This document shows, piece by piece, positions 26,998-34,365 of a stretch of 41,348 nt of DNA. The DNA is from an uncultured Collinsella sp. Lineage in GTDB: Bacteria > Actinomycetota > Coriobacteriia > Coriobacteriales > Coriobacteriaceae. Position 1 is the first letter of the stretch. Each line of letters starts with the position of its first letter. Made by a program: the position numbers and the translations under genes. Under the pieces are notes generated by a model that did not search any database, had not been told where the DNA came from, and was given only the letters and a program-made list of their open reading frames with translations. Location: NCBI GenBank assembly GCA_900544865.1, contig UQXA01000017.1, positions 1 to 41,348 on the forward strand. Direction: 5' to 3'.

Positions 26998-28023
26998 ATG
27001 CGAGAACCCGTGTCCAGTCCGTTTACCAGCTTTTTAGCCCAGCACTTTGACCAGATTAACGACTATCTGGCCACGTTCTTTGACGGACAGGCGACCTCTG
27101 CCGATATCGAGCGCTACCTGTATGCGCCGCTCTCGGCTTTTACGGCCAACGCCGGCAAGCGCCACCGCCCGCTTATCTGTATGCTCGCCGCAACCGCAGT
27201 GGGCGGTAGCTTTGAGAGCGCCCGCAGCGCCGCGGCAGCCATCGAGCATTTCCAGTCGGGCGCGCTGATCCACGACGACATCGCCGACAACGGACAGCTT
27301 CGTCGAGGCAAGCCCTGCATGCACCTTACCGAGGGCACGGGCCTTGCCATCAATTGCGGCGACCTGGCGCTCACCATGGTCACCAAGACGGTTCTCGACG
27401 ACCCCACGCTGGAGTCCGACGTGAAGCTGCGCGTGCTCCACGAGCTTACCGAGATGATCGTCCGTACCATCGAGGGTCAAGCGCTCGACCTGGGTTGGGT
27501 CCGTGACGGGCGCTTTGATATCTCGGTTGATGACTACCTGGACATGGCGACGCACAAGACCGCGTTTTACAGCGGAGCCACGCCGCTTGCCGCCGGAGCC
27601 ATTATCGGCGGCGGCAGCGATGAGCAAATCGAAGCGCTGCGCGCCTTTGGCCTACACACAGGCCTTGCCTTTCAGATTCAGGACGACCTGCTCAACCTTG
27701 TCGGCACTAAGGAAGCCGCCAACAAGGACTTCCGCACCGACATCACCGAGGGCAAGCGCACGCTTGTCGCCGTACACGCCCTCTCTGATGAGCGCCACCA
27801 CGACGAGGTCGAGGCGATTCTTTCCTCGGGCACCGATGATCCCGCGCAGCTCGCACGCGCCGTGGAGATCTTCCAGGAGACCGGCTCCATCGATTACGCC
27901 CACACTTACGCGCTCGACCTGACCGCTAAGGCCAAAGCGGCCATCGAGAACGTTGAGCTTGATCCGCACGCACGCGAGCTGTTCCTCTCCATGGCAGATT
28001 TCTTTGTGGAGCGTCTTAACTAA
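26998..28023 (+). CDS. Polyprenyl (isoprenyl) diphosphate synthase
   Basis: A 341-residue trans-prenyltransferase of the IspA/GGPPS/heptaprenyl synthase family. GKRHRPLICMLAA is the diphosphate-binding region. The first Asp-rich motif is DDIAD (from D93), followed by RRGKP. The second is QDDLLN, where the usual final Asp is Asn. It condenses isopentenyl diphosphate onto an allylic diphosphate; chain length cannot be told by eye. ATG 26998 is preceded by only a weak AGAAAG; GTG 27010 is an alternative, and the upstream ATG 26959 is less likely. Monocistronic by spacing. Confidence 0.88.
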   Translation: MREPVSSPFTSFLAQHFDQINDYLATFFDGQATSADIERYLYAPLSAFTANAGKRHRPLICMLAATAVGGSFESARSAAAAIEHFQSGALIHDDIADNGQLRRGKPCMHLTEGTGLAINCGDLALTMVTKTVLDDPTLESDVKLRVLHELTEMIVRTIEGQALDLGWVRDGRFDISVDDYLDMATHKTAFYSGATPLAAGAIIGGGSDEQIEALRAFGLHTGLAFQIQDDLLNLVGTKEAANKDFRTDITEGKRTLVAVHALSDERHHDEVEAILSSGTDDPAQLARAVEIFQETGSIDYAHTYALDLTAKAKAAIENVELDPHARELFLSMADFFVERLN

Positions 28024-28161
28024 CGGGGGTTATAAAACCTGTCAGCAGCGTATTTAGGCACAACTTGCTACACTGTTGAGTGCATGTTTATGCATCCCTT
28101 TGCGTTGTCTATCCGACAGACGCTCAAATAGTACGAATGGTACGCCGAAAGGGGTTCGTTC

Positions 28162-29067
28162 ATGGAACCTATTACAACGGGCATGCAAGGAGCAGCCGTC
28201 GAGGACGTGCAGTCTCGTCTCCTGCAGCTCGGCTACACGATTGATGCCGCCGAAGTCACCGACAAGTACTTTGGAGCCACCACTGAGCAGGCCGTCAGCA
28301 CCTTCAGGCTCGACAGCGGCCTTGCTGCCGGTCATGCCGTCGATATCCCCTGCTGGAGCGCCCTTGTAGACGCTTCGTATAAGCTGGGCGACCGCACCCT
28401 CTATCTGCGCATGCCCAATTTCCATGGCGCCGATGTGCAGGCCCTGCAGCGCGCTCTCAACGTTTTGGGCTTTGCCTGTGGTGAAGACGACGGCTACTTT
28501 GGTCCGCATACCGAGGCCGCCCTGCAGCAGTTCCAGGAAAATGTCGGCCTGTTTGCCGACGGCATGGCCTTCCAGGACACCTACGCCTACATCAACCGCC
28601 TGCACCATGTGTGGGAGGGCAAGCCCTCGGTCACCGAAGCCGAGTCCCGTATCGGTTTTGCTCGCGCCGCCAACGTGCTCGAGCGCTTCCAGATTGCCGT
28701 TATCGGCGAGGACCCCATCGCACGCAGCGTTGCGTCGCGCATGTGGAATATCGCCACGGCAACGACCGACAACAGCGGCATGATGCTCTGCGACTCCGAG
28801 GTCCCAACCGACGTTGACCTGGTGCTCGAGATCGCAAGCGATGAGCTGCCCGCCGACGCCGCACCGCGCGCCACGATTGCCCTCGCCGAGTGCCACAACC
28901 TGGCCCAGCGCATCCGCACTGCCAATGTCGCCGCGCAGCAGAAGCCGGCTCGCATTCGCATTGAGCTCACGGGCATGACGCGCTACAACGGCACCTTCAC
29001 GGCCAGCGACGCGCAGACACTCGCCGTACGCCTGCTCGATGGCGTTTGCGATGCCCTCGCAGATTAG
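28162..29067 (+). CDS. CwlM-like cytoplasmic peptidoglycan-binding protein
   Basis: A 301-residue protein with two PG_binding_1 domains (about 5-75 and 80-150: VEDVQSRLLQLGYTIDAAE, then SYKLGDRTLYLR and ALQRALNVLGF, DDGYFGPHTEAALQQFQ). There is no signal peptide or membrane segment. The repeat layout and the inter-repeat ASYKLGDRTLY strongly recall mycobacterial CwlM, a cytoplasmic activator of MurA in peptidoglycan synthesis. The C-terminal half (about 165-301) sits where CwlM has an amidase_3 fold, but no zinc ligands are recognisable. A regulatory rather than enzymatic role is therefore inferred. AAAGGGG lies before the ATG. It precedes tRNA-Gln. Confidence 0.7.
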   Translation: MEPITTGMQGAAVEDVQSRLLQLGYTIDAAEVTDKYFGATTEQAVSTFRLDSGLAAGHAVDIPCWSALVDASYKLGDRTLYLRMPNFHGADVQALQRALNVLGFACGEDDGYFGPHTEAALQQFQENVGLFADGMAFQDTYAYINRLHHVWEGKPSVTEAESRIGFARAANVLERFQIAVIGEDPIARSVASRMWNIATATTDNSGMMLCDSEVPTDVDLVLEIASDELPADAAPRATIALAECHNLAQRIRTANVAAQQKPARIRIELTGMTRYNGTFTASDAQTLAVRLLDGVCDALAD

Positions 29068-29105
29068 GTAAACTAAACGAGTTGCTTTTGGGCAACACCA
29101 CACAT

Positions 29106-29177
29106 TGGGACGTAGTTCAACGGTAGAACTCCGGTTTTTGGTGCCGGCTGTTGGGGGTTCGAATCCCTCCGTCCCAG
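29106..29177 (+). tRNA. tRNA-Gln (anticodon UUG)
   Basis: Folds fully. The acceptor TGGGACG pairs with CGTCCCA. The D arm is GTTC/GAAC. The anticodon stem CCGGT/GCCGG encloses TTTTGGT with anticodon TTG. The T arm is GGGGG-TTCGAAT-CCCTC. The discriminator is G, and CCA is encoded at 29178-29180. Confidence 0.97.
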
Positions 29178-29190
29178 CCATTAAAATTGA

Positions 29191-29226
29191 GCGCCCTGAG
29201 CCCATAACGGCCCTGGGCGCTTTCTT
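29191..29226 (+). terminator. Terminator after tRNA-Gln
   Basis: GCGCCC / GGGCGC stem with an inner GCC/GGC and a TTTCTT tail, 11 bases past the tRNA CCA. A related but degenerate hairpin (GGCGC...GCGCC sharing AGCCCAT) occurs about 90 bases further on. Confidence 0.75.
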
Positions 29227-29235
29227 GTGGACAAG

Positions 29236-29252
29236 CGGAGGGATTCGAACCC
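29236..29252 (-). other. tRNA T-arm-like fragment, inverted copy of the tRNA-Gln T arm
   Basis: The 17 bases are the exact complement of GGGTTCGAATCCCTCCG in the T arm of tRNA-Gln (29155-29171), 64 bases away on the other strand. The flanks do not continue into a foldable tRNA. It could be a tRNA gene remnant or an integration scar. Confidence 0.45.
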
Positions 29253-29378
29253 GCAAGGGTGCGGAGCTGAGGAAACGCGAAGGCGCCCCAAGCCCATTAG
29301 GACCAAGAGCGCCTAACATCAAGAAAATATCAGCCCAGTTCCGAAAAGCGAGCCGCTTGCGACAACCAAGTAGCCACA

Positions 29379-29515
29379 GGCCCCGGGAGAGTGGGGACAC
29401 CGGCTTAGGTTTATCGCGAGTTCCGCACGAACAGGAGGCCACTTAATGTGGCCTCCGTCGTGAGCAGGACTGTAGAGCAGGAAACCTAAGCCGGTGTCCC
29501 CACTCTCCCGGGGCC
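29379..29515. repeat. Structured repeat element, copy 2
   Basis: Outer arms 29379-29412 and 29482-29515 are 34-base perfect reverse complements. The interior has ATCGCGAGTTCCGCACG, an inner hairpin GAGGCCAC-TTAAT-GTGGCCTC, and GAGCAGGACTGTAGAGCAGG. Only the interior is shared with copies 1 and 3, while the arms share just AGGTTT/AAACCT. It begins eight bases past the stop of the minus-strand TOPRIM gene. No U-run follows on either strand. Confidence 0.9.
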
Positions 29516-29522
29516 GAACGCC

Positions 29523-31706
29523 CTAGTTGTTGAGCATGCGGTCGAAGCTTCCCGAGTCGCCATCCCGATAGTCTGCGGTCATCAGAATCTCCTGCGGAAT
29601 GCGCCCGCCCTCGCGCAGCACGTTGCGGAACTGCACGCGCGTAACCATGGGCAGATCCTTGATCGTCGCCGCCAGGTTCTGCGGCACGCCCTGGTTGGCA
29701 GCCGCGGGCTCGCACTCGCCGCCGGCCTTCACGCGACGCTTATGCTCGGCGAGCATGCCACGGTACATGCCGGCATGCAGGCGAATCTCAACCACATTGG
29801 CATTGCGAGCCTGCTCGACAATGCGCGCGCCCTCGCGATCGATATCGCCTACGTAGTAGACGTAGTTAAAGCGATAGCCAATCTCAGCCAGATAATCGTC
29901 CAGGGCATGCGAGACGCTCGCCTTGCATCCGCCGCCAAAAATCACGCCGCCCACCTTGATGCCAAAGAGCTTGGCGTGCTTGCGGCCACGCAGCAGCTTG
30001 ACGATCTCGTCGTAGGTGTCCAGGTTCTCGACCATAATGAACGGCTTGTCGGCGCCCAGCGTAAAGAAGCCCGTAAAGTGCACGGGGCGATTGGGGGCGA
30101 CCTTGATCGCCTGCATGCTGATGCCCTTTTCGGTCATACGCCTGATCAAGCGCTCACCGTGCTTGCCGTCAAAAGCCTTCTCGTCGTTAAAGATCTGGTA
30201 GGCACGCTGGCGGCGCGAGGCAACCGGCGTATCGGCACCTCGGTTCTGCTCGATCCAAGCCAGGATGATTGCGATTTCCTCGGCAATCTTGCGGTTGGAC
30301 ATCTCGTTGTGCTGAGTGCGCTGCGGAGCCTTTTTGCCGTCCTTGCCCTCGACCTTAACGATTTGAGTCTGTTGCTCCTTAATCTTGGAGAGCGCCATTG
30401 GCGTGGGAACGACCTTGAGCAGCTGCCTGCCCAGGACACGGGCCAGAGCAAACGCCGAAACCTCGCCGTGGACGGACGACTTGGGCTGCTGGGCAGCAGT
30501 ATCTGCTGCGGCAGACTCCGGCTTCTTCTGAGACTTGCGCTTAGAATCGCCCTGGGAATTGCGCTCGTGCTTCGGCATAGACGCCTGCTTCTGCGGACGA
30601 ACGGACTTGCTCTCCTTCGCCGGCTGGCGCTTAGGCTGCCCCGAAGAAACCTCGGCCTTCGCATCCTCGTTCTGCGGCGTGGTCTTCTCGGTTGCAGTCT
30701 CGGCATGGGAACTGCGGCCCCCACGATGGCGACGGCGGCGAGGCTTGCTCGACGCGCCCTGCTCCGCCTGCTCATCAGTAGGCTGCTGGCCCTTGGCCTC
30801 GGCATCAACCTCAAGCTGCGGCTCAACAGGCTTCTGCTCGCGAGCCGCCGGCTCAACAGTCTTCTCGTCCTTCTCGCCCTGAGTGGTCGAAGCCGGCTCG
30901 CTCTTCTCCTGACGCCTTACGGGATACGCGCGTCCCGCAAAACCGCGGCCGGGACGACACGAACCTGGAGCCTTCTTGGCAGACTCTTCAACATCGTCTG
31001 CAACCTCAGAAGACTCTTCAACCTCACGCACGGCATCCTGCTGTGCAGCCTTAAAGTGAGCACCGCGACGGCGCTTGGCCTCTTGGGCCTCCACGGGCTT
31101 TTGCTCCTTCGTGGGCTTCTGCGACTCGGCAGCAACCTCGGTCTCAACAGCCTCGGCATCCGTCTCACCCTTTTGAGCAACGGCGCGACGGAAGCGCTCC
31201 TGCTGGGCGCGGCGCTGCGCATCGCGCTTGCCACCTCCGCCAAAACCGCCGCGTCCTGCCTTGGCCGTAAAGGCACGCACGACGTTCTCATCGAGCAACT
31301 CATCGGTATCGACATGCTCACGCGGAGCAACTTCTTCCACAGCAGGCACGTCAGCGGAATCCTCGACGACAAAACCCTCGACGGACTCGGCAGGCTGCTC
31401 CTGGGCATCGCGGATCTCGGCATTGATGGTATAGAACGCCGGGCGCCCGTTAATGCCGCTACCCTCGATCTTGGTCACGATCTTTGCCGCGATAAGCTCA
31501 TCGCGCATCGCCTTGGTGTCGCACTCCTTATCGACGGAGCGGAAAATCTGCGCCAGCGCACTCGACTTAATCTTGAGCGCCTTGCGGCAGAGCAGGTCGT
31601 AGGCAACCAGCTTGGCGCGCTCAGCAGAAAGCGACGTCTGGCTGCTCAGGCGCTCAGCCAAAGCATCGACATTGTTTTGATTATCGGAATATACCGTCTT
31701 GGCCAC
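29523..31706 (-). CDS. JetD-like protein: winged helix, long low-complexity middle, C-terminal TOPRIM
   Basis: About 727 residues. Residues 1-105 resemble a winged-helix domain (LSAERAKLVAYDLLCRKAL). Residues about 110-430 are low complexity, rich in Glu, Lys, Ala, Gln and Arg, with alternating acidic and basic runs, and are probably disordered. The C-terminal part (about 455-727) has FIMVENLDTYDEI (E560), VIFGGGCKASV and VYYVGDIDREG (D621, D623), the TOPRIM pattern seen in JetD, the nuclease of the Wadjet SMC system (DUF2220-like). No jetABC genes are nearby. GTG 31706 after GAAAGGGG is preferred to ATG 31730. It could be a DNA or RNA nuclease; no function is established. Confidence 0.6.
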   Translation of the reverse strand: MAKTVYSDNQNNVDALAERLSSQTSLSAERAKLVAYDLLCRKALKIKSSALAQIFRSVDKECDTKAMRDELIAAKIVTKIEGSGINGRPAFYTINAEIRDAQEQPAESVEGFVVEDSADVPAVEEVAPREHVDTDELLDENVVRAFTAKAGRGGFGGGGKRDAQRRAQQERFRRAVAQKGETDAEAVETEVAAESQKPTKEQKPVEAQEAKRRRGAHFKAAQQDAVREVEESSEVADDVEESAKKAPGSCRPGRGFAGRAYPVRRQEKSEPASTTQGEKDEKTVEPAAREQKPVEPQLEVDAEAKGQQPTDEQAEQGASSKPRRRRHRGGRSSHAETATEKTTPQNEDAKAEVSSGQPKRQPAKESKSVRPQKQASMPKHERNSQGDSKRKSQKKPESAAADTAAQQPKSSVHGEVSAFALARVLGRQLLKVVPTPMALSKIKEQQTQIVKVEGKDGKKAPQRTQHNEMSNRKIAEEIAIILAWIEQNRGADTPVASRRQRAYQIFNDEKAFDGKHGERLIRRMTEKGISMQAIKVAPNRPVHFTGFFTLGADKPFIMVENLDTYDEIVKLLRGRKHAKLFGIKVGGVIFGGGCKASVSHALDDYLAEIGYRFNYVYYVGDIDREGARIVEQARNANVVEIRLHAGMYRGMLAEHKRRVKAGGECEPAAANQGVPQNLAATIKDLPMVTRVQFRNVLREGGRIPQEILMTADYRDGDSGSFDRMLNN

Positions 31707-31814
31707 GGGGCCCCTTTCATATGTACACATATACGTCTATATGGTACAACGCACGCCCTTATCCACGCAAAACATCTGCGAGAACACTCGAGCGTCACCC
31801 GCTTTCGCATGAAA

Positions 31815-31851
31815 AAAAGACCGAGTCCGCGTCGTTGCGGACCCGGTCTTT
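31815..31851 (-). terminator. Terminator of cstA
   Basis: AAAGACCG-GTCCGC arms pair across a short loop, and the minus-strand copy ends in TTTTTTT. It lies 40 bases beyond the cstA stop. Confidence 0.9.
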
Positions 31852-31890
31852 CCGAGTCATATGGATGAGAGATTCAACCCGTCCGACCGA

Positions 31891-33780
31891 CTAGGCCTTG
31901 ACGGCCTCGGCGTCGGCAGGAGCCTCAGCGGCAGCGGCGCGACCGTACTCGGCCTTGCCCATATCGGACCACTCGGGCTCCTCATCAGGCATGGAGCCAA
32001 CCTCCTTGCCGAAGAACTCCTTGAGGCAGTTGACGGCGACGATGAGGCCCAGGACCATCAGCAGGACGGCAAAGACGAGCTGCAGGCCCTTGGTGGCGGC
32101 GACGGAAACGGCGGCCGTGGTGGCGGTAGCCGGGATGGTGCCGAAGAAGCCGTAAGCCTGGACAGCGGCCATGCAGCCCATGGCGCTCTGGACCAGCGAG
32201 GTGAAGGTGCAGCAGAGCAGGAAGGCGACGGGCACGTAGAGCATCCAGCCCTTGCGGCCGGTGCACTTGCAGAACACGGCGAGGGTGATCATGGTCATGC
32301 CGCCGAGCAGCTGGTTGGAAGCGCCAAAGAGCGGCCAGATGTTGGCATAGCCACCAAAAGCGAGGGCGAGACCAGGAAGCAGGGTGACGACCGTGGCGAA
32401 CCAGGGGTTGCCGAGGACCTTCATGTAGCCGGCCTTGGACTCGATGGCCAGGGCGTCGTTGGTCTGGGCAAAGAACTCGGAGAACGAGGTGCGGGCGATG
32501 CGGGCGACGGCGTCGAGCGAGGTCAGGGCCAGAGCAGAGACGTTCATGGTCATGAAGACGGTAGCGAGCGTGCCGTCAACACCGAAGGCCTGCATACCGC
32601 GGGAGATGCCAGCGGCGAAGATCTGGAACGGGGTGGAAGCGACACCGGCGTTGAGGGCGCCAGTACCGGCGGTGTTCATATCGGAGAACATGATGCCGGC
32701 GACGATGATGGCAAGGATGCCGACGAAGGACTCGACGATCATGGCGCCGTAACCGACCTTGACGGCGTCCTGCTCCTTCTCGACCTGCTTAGAAGAGGTG
32801 CCGGAAGAAACGAGGCTGTGGAAACCGGAGAGAGCACCGCAAGCGACGGAGACGAACAGGACCGGGAACATCATGCCGGAGGCAGTGGAGAAACCGGTGA
32901 AGACCGGAGCGGTGATAGTGGCCTGACCGTTGACGCCCAGGACGACGATGCCGAGGACAGCGCAGACGATCATGACGATCATCATGATCGAAGTGAGGTA
33001 GTCACGCGGGGTCTTGAGCATCTGGATGGGCATAGCGCCAGCGAAGACCAGGTAGACCATGACGACGGCGAACCACTGGAACTTATCCAAGTAGACCGGG
33101 AACTGCATACCGACGGCGAACATGAGAACCATGAGGACAACGCCGGTGACGAACTCGGCAGCGCCGGTGAGGTTGAACTTCTTCTGGGCCCAACCAAAGG
33201 CGATAGCGACGAAGGTGAACAGGATGGAGATGGTACCAGCGCAGCCGGCGGCATAGGACTTGGTGAAGTCGATGGCACCGGTAGCAGCACCAGAAGCGTC
33301 AACGACCGGGGTGAACATGAACGTCTTGCAGACCATGTCAGTGAAGGCGGCGATGACGATGATGCAGAACAGCCAGCAGAACAGCAGGAACAGGCGACGG
33401 CCGGTCTTGCCGATGTACTTCTCGATGAGCTGAGCGAGCGACTTGCCGTTGTTCTTCATCGAAGCGTACAGGGCACCAAAGTCGTGGACGGCGCCAAAGA
33501 AGATGCCGCCGACGAGGACCCAGAGCACGACAGGCAGCCAGCCAAAGGCCATGGCGACGATCGTACCCGTGACAGGTCCGGCACCGCAAATCGAGCTGAA
33601 CTGGTGCGAGAACGCGGTGAAGGCGGAGACGGGCGAGAAGCTCTTGCCGTCCTTCATGCGCTTGGCCGGCGTGAGGGCCTCTTTGTCAATGCCCCACTTG
33701 TTGGCCAACCAGCGGCCGTAGCCCAGATAGCCGCAGGCGAGCACCGCCGCGGCCACAACCATGAGCAAAACTCCGTTCAT
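31891..33780 (-). CDS. cstA: CstA family carbon-starvation protein (pyruvate/peptide transporter)
   Basis: A 629-residue polytopic membrane protein, about 16 spans. The N-terminal GYLGYGRWLANKWGID, then SPVSAFTAFSHQFSSICGAG, PVVLWVLVGGIFFGAVHDFG and GKTGRRLFLLF are CstA hallmarks. E. coli CstA and BtsT/YjiY import pyruvate, and CstA is also linked to peptide uptake. The C-terminus is shorter than in E. coli (701 residues) and ends acidic and Ala-rich. The start follows AGAGGAGG. A leader of about 235 bases with a small Ile/Val-ending peptide and a terminator precedes it, so expression probably depends on attenuation. Confidence 0.93.
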   Translation of the reverse strand: MNGVLLMVVAAAVLACGYLGYGRWLANKWGIDKEALTPAKRMKDGKSFSPVSAFTAFSHQFSSICGAGPVTGTIVAMAFGWLPVVLWVLVGGIFFGAVHDFGALYASMKNNGKSLAQLIEKYIGKTGRRLFLLFCWLFCIIVIAAFTDMVCKTFMFTPVVDASGAATGAIDFTKSYAAGCAGTISILFTFVAIAFGWAQKKFNLTGAAEFVTGVVLMVLMFAVGMQFPVYLDKFQWFAVVMVYLVFAGAMPIQMLKTPRDYLTSIMMIVMIVCAVLGIVVLGVNGQATITAPVFTGFSTASGMMFPVLFVSVACGALSGFHSLVSSGTSSKQVEKEQDAVKVGYGAMIVESFVGILAIIVAGIMFSDMNTAGTGALNAGVASTPFQIFAAGISRGMQAFGVDGTLATVFMTMNVSALALTSLDAVARIARTSFSEFFAQTNDALAIESKAGYMKVLGNPWFATVVTLLPGLALAFGGYANIWPLFGASNQLLGGMTMITLAVFCKCTGRKGWMLYVPVAFLLCCTFTSLVQSAMGCMAAVQAYGFFGTIPATATTAAVSVAATKGLQLVFAVLLMVLGLIVAVNCLKEFFGKEVGSMPDEEPEWSDMGKAEYGRAAAAEAPADAEAVKA

Positions 33781-33814
33781 TACATTTCCTCCTCTAAAAA
33801 GAACTACTCAGACA

Positions 33815-33855
33815 TAAAAAAATGAGGGCCGTCGGTTGCGCTCGACGGCCCTCAT
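33815..33855 (-). promoter_or_regulatory. Attenuator terminator in the cstA leader
   Basis: Thirteen perfect pairs (minus strand ATGAGGGCCGTCG / CGACGGCCCTCAT) with an eight-base loop and seven U residues, 35 bases upstream of the cstA ATG. Upstream, GGGTTAGC/GCTAGCCC (33881-33903) and GCCCGT/ACGGGC with flanks (33864-33885) overlap and cannot form together. CTGATGCG/CGCATCAG (33937-33944 and 33904-33911) pairs across the end of the leader peptide. Confidence 0.8.
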
Positions 33856-33906
33856 CTTCATCAGCCGCCCGTTATCGTACGGGCTAGCTGTATGTGCTAA
33901 CCCGCA

Positions 33907-33951
33907 TCAGATAATTACTACGCTGATAATGTCTAGCTGATGCGTGAACAT
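33907..33951 (-). CDS. Leader peptide of cstA (14 residues)
   Basis: MFTHQLDIISVVII then TGA, with AGAGGA ten bases before the ATG. Six of the last seven codons are Ile or Val (ATT ATC AGC GTA GTA ATT ATC), the composition of ilv/leu-type attenuation leaders. An in-frame ATG at 33975 would give 22 residues but lacks a close ribosome site. Ribosome stalling here would cover the CGCATCAG...CTGATGCG hairpin and shift the downstream folding that decides on termination before cstA. The regulatory role is inferred. Confidence 0.65.
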   Translation of the reverse strand: MFTHQLDIISVVII

Positions 33952-34022
33952 GGCTAAGAAATCCTCTTCAATCATGATGCGAACGATCCGTGCGTGTTCA
34001 CATCCCCCAGTGGATGAAAAGC

Positions 34023-34051
34023 AGTATGAAACTTTAGTTACCTAAAGTCAA
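34023..34051 (-). promoter_or_regulatory. cstA promoter with internal dyad
   Basis: Minus-strand TTGACT (34046-34051), exactly 17 bases, then CATACT (34023-34028). The spacer is occupied by the dyad ACTTTAG-TTAC-CTAAAGT (34031-34048), well placed for a repressor. The transcript would start near 34016. The rest of 34052-34218 shows no gene. Confidence 0.6.
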
Positions 34052-34218
34052 CGCAAATATGTAATGAATTTTCAACTTTTTTGAAATTCTCGGTATAAAA
34101 CGCCACTGACCTCGGACTTTACCGAACGACAGTTTTTGCATGAGAGATGCCCCTGAGAGCCGCGGGAGCCGGACGTTGTCGACGCCAAACCAGCCCAGAA
34201 GCTATATCGATACAGAAA

Positions 34219-34353
34219 GGTCCCCGGACGGAGGGGCCGGATATAAGGTTTATCGCGAGTTCCGCACGCAAAGAAGGCCACTTAATGTGGCCTTCGTCTT
34301 GCGCAGGACTGTAGAGCAGGAAACCTTATATCCGGCCCCTCCGTCCGGGGACC
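34219..34353. repeat. Structured repeat element, copy 3
   Basis: Outer arms 34219-34251 and 34321-34353 are 33-base perfect reverse complements whose sequence differs from copy 2 apart from AGGTTT/AAACCT. The interior shares ATCGCGAGTTCCGCACG and GCAGGACTGTAGAGCAGG. The inner stem is AAGGCCAC-TTAAT-GTGGCCTT with paired changes relative to copies 1 and 2, and the CGCAA/TTGCG flanks also co-vary. It starts 13 bases past the tsaD stop. Confidence 0.9.
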
Positions 34354-34365
34354 GCGCCGTACCAG

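Noticed and set aside
29523..31706. Complete Wadjet system
   Set aside because: Only the JetD-like C-terminal pattern is present; no JetA, JetB or JetC candidates occur in the window.
29742..31868. 708-codon plus-strand open frame opposite the TOPRIM gene
   Set aside because: An antisense shadow of GC-rich coding DNA; the product is Leu/Arg repetitive with no domain, whereas the minus strand encodes a recognisable protein.
31861..33825. 654-codon plus-strand open frame opposite cstA
   Set aside because: Shadow of cstA; highly acidic Gly/Asp/Glu-rich product with no family.
33781..34020. T-box or known riboswitch before cstA
   Set aside because: No AGGGTGGNACCGCG-type antiterminator or other riboswitch core seen; the Ile/Val peptide explains the terminator better.
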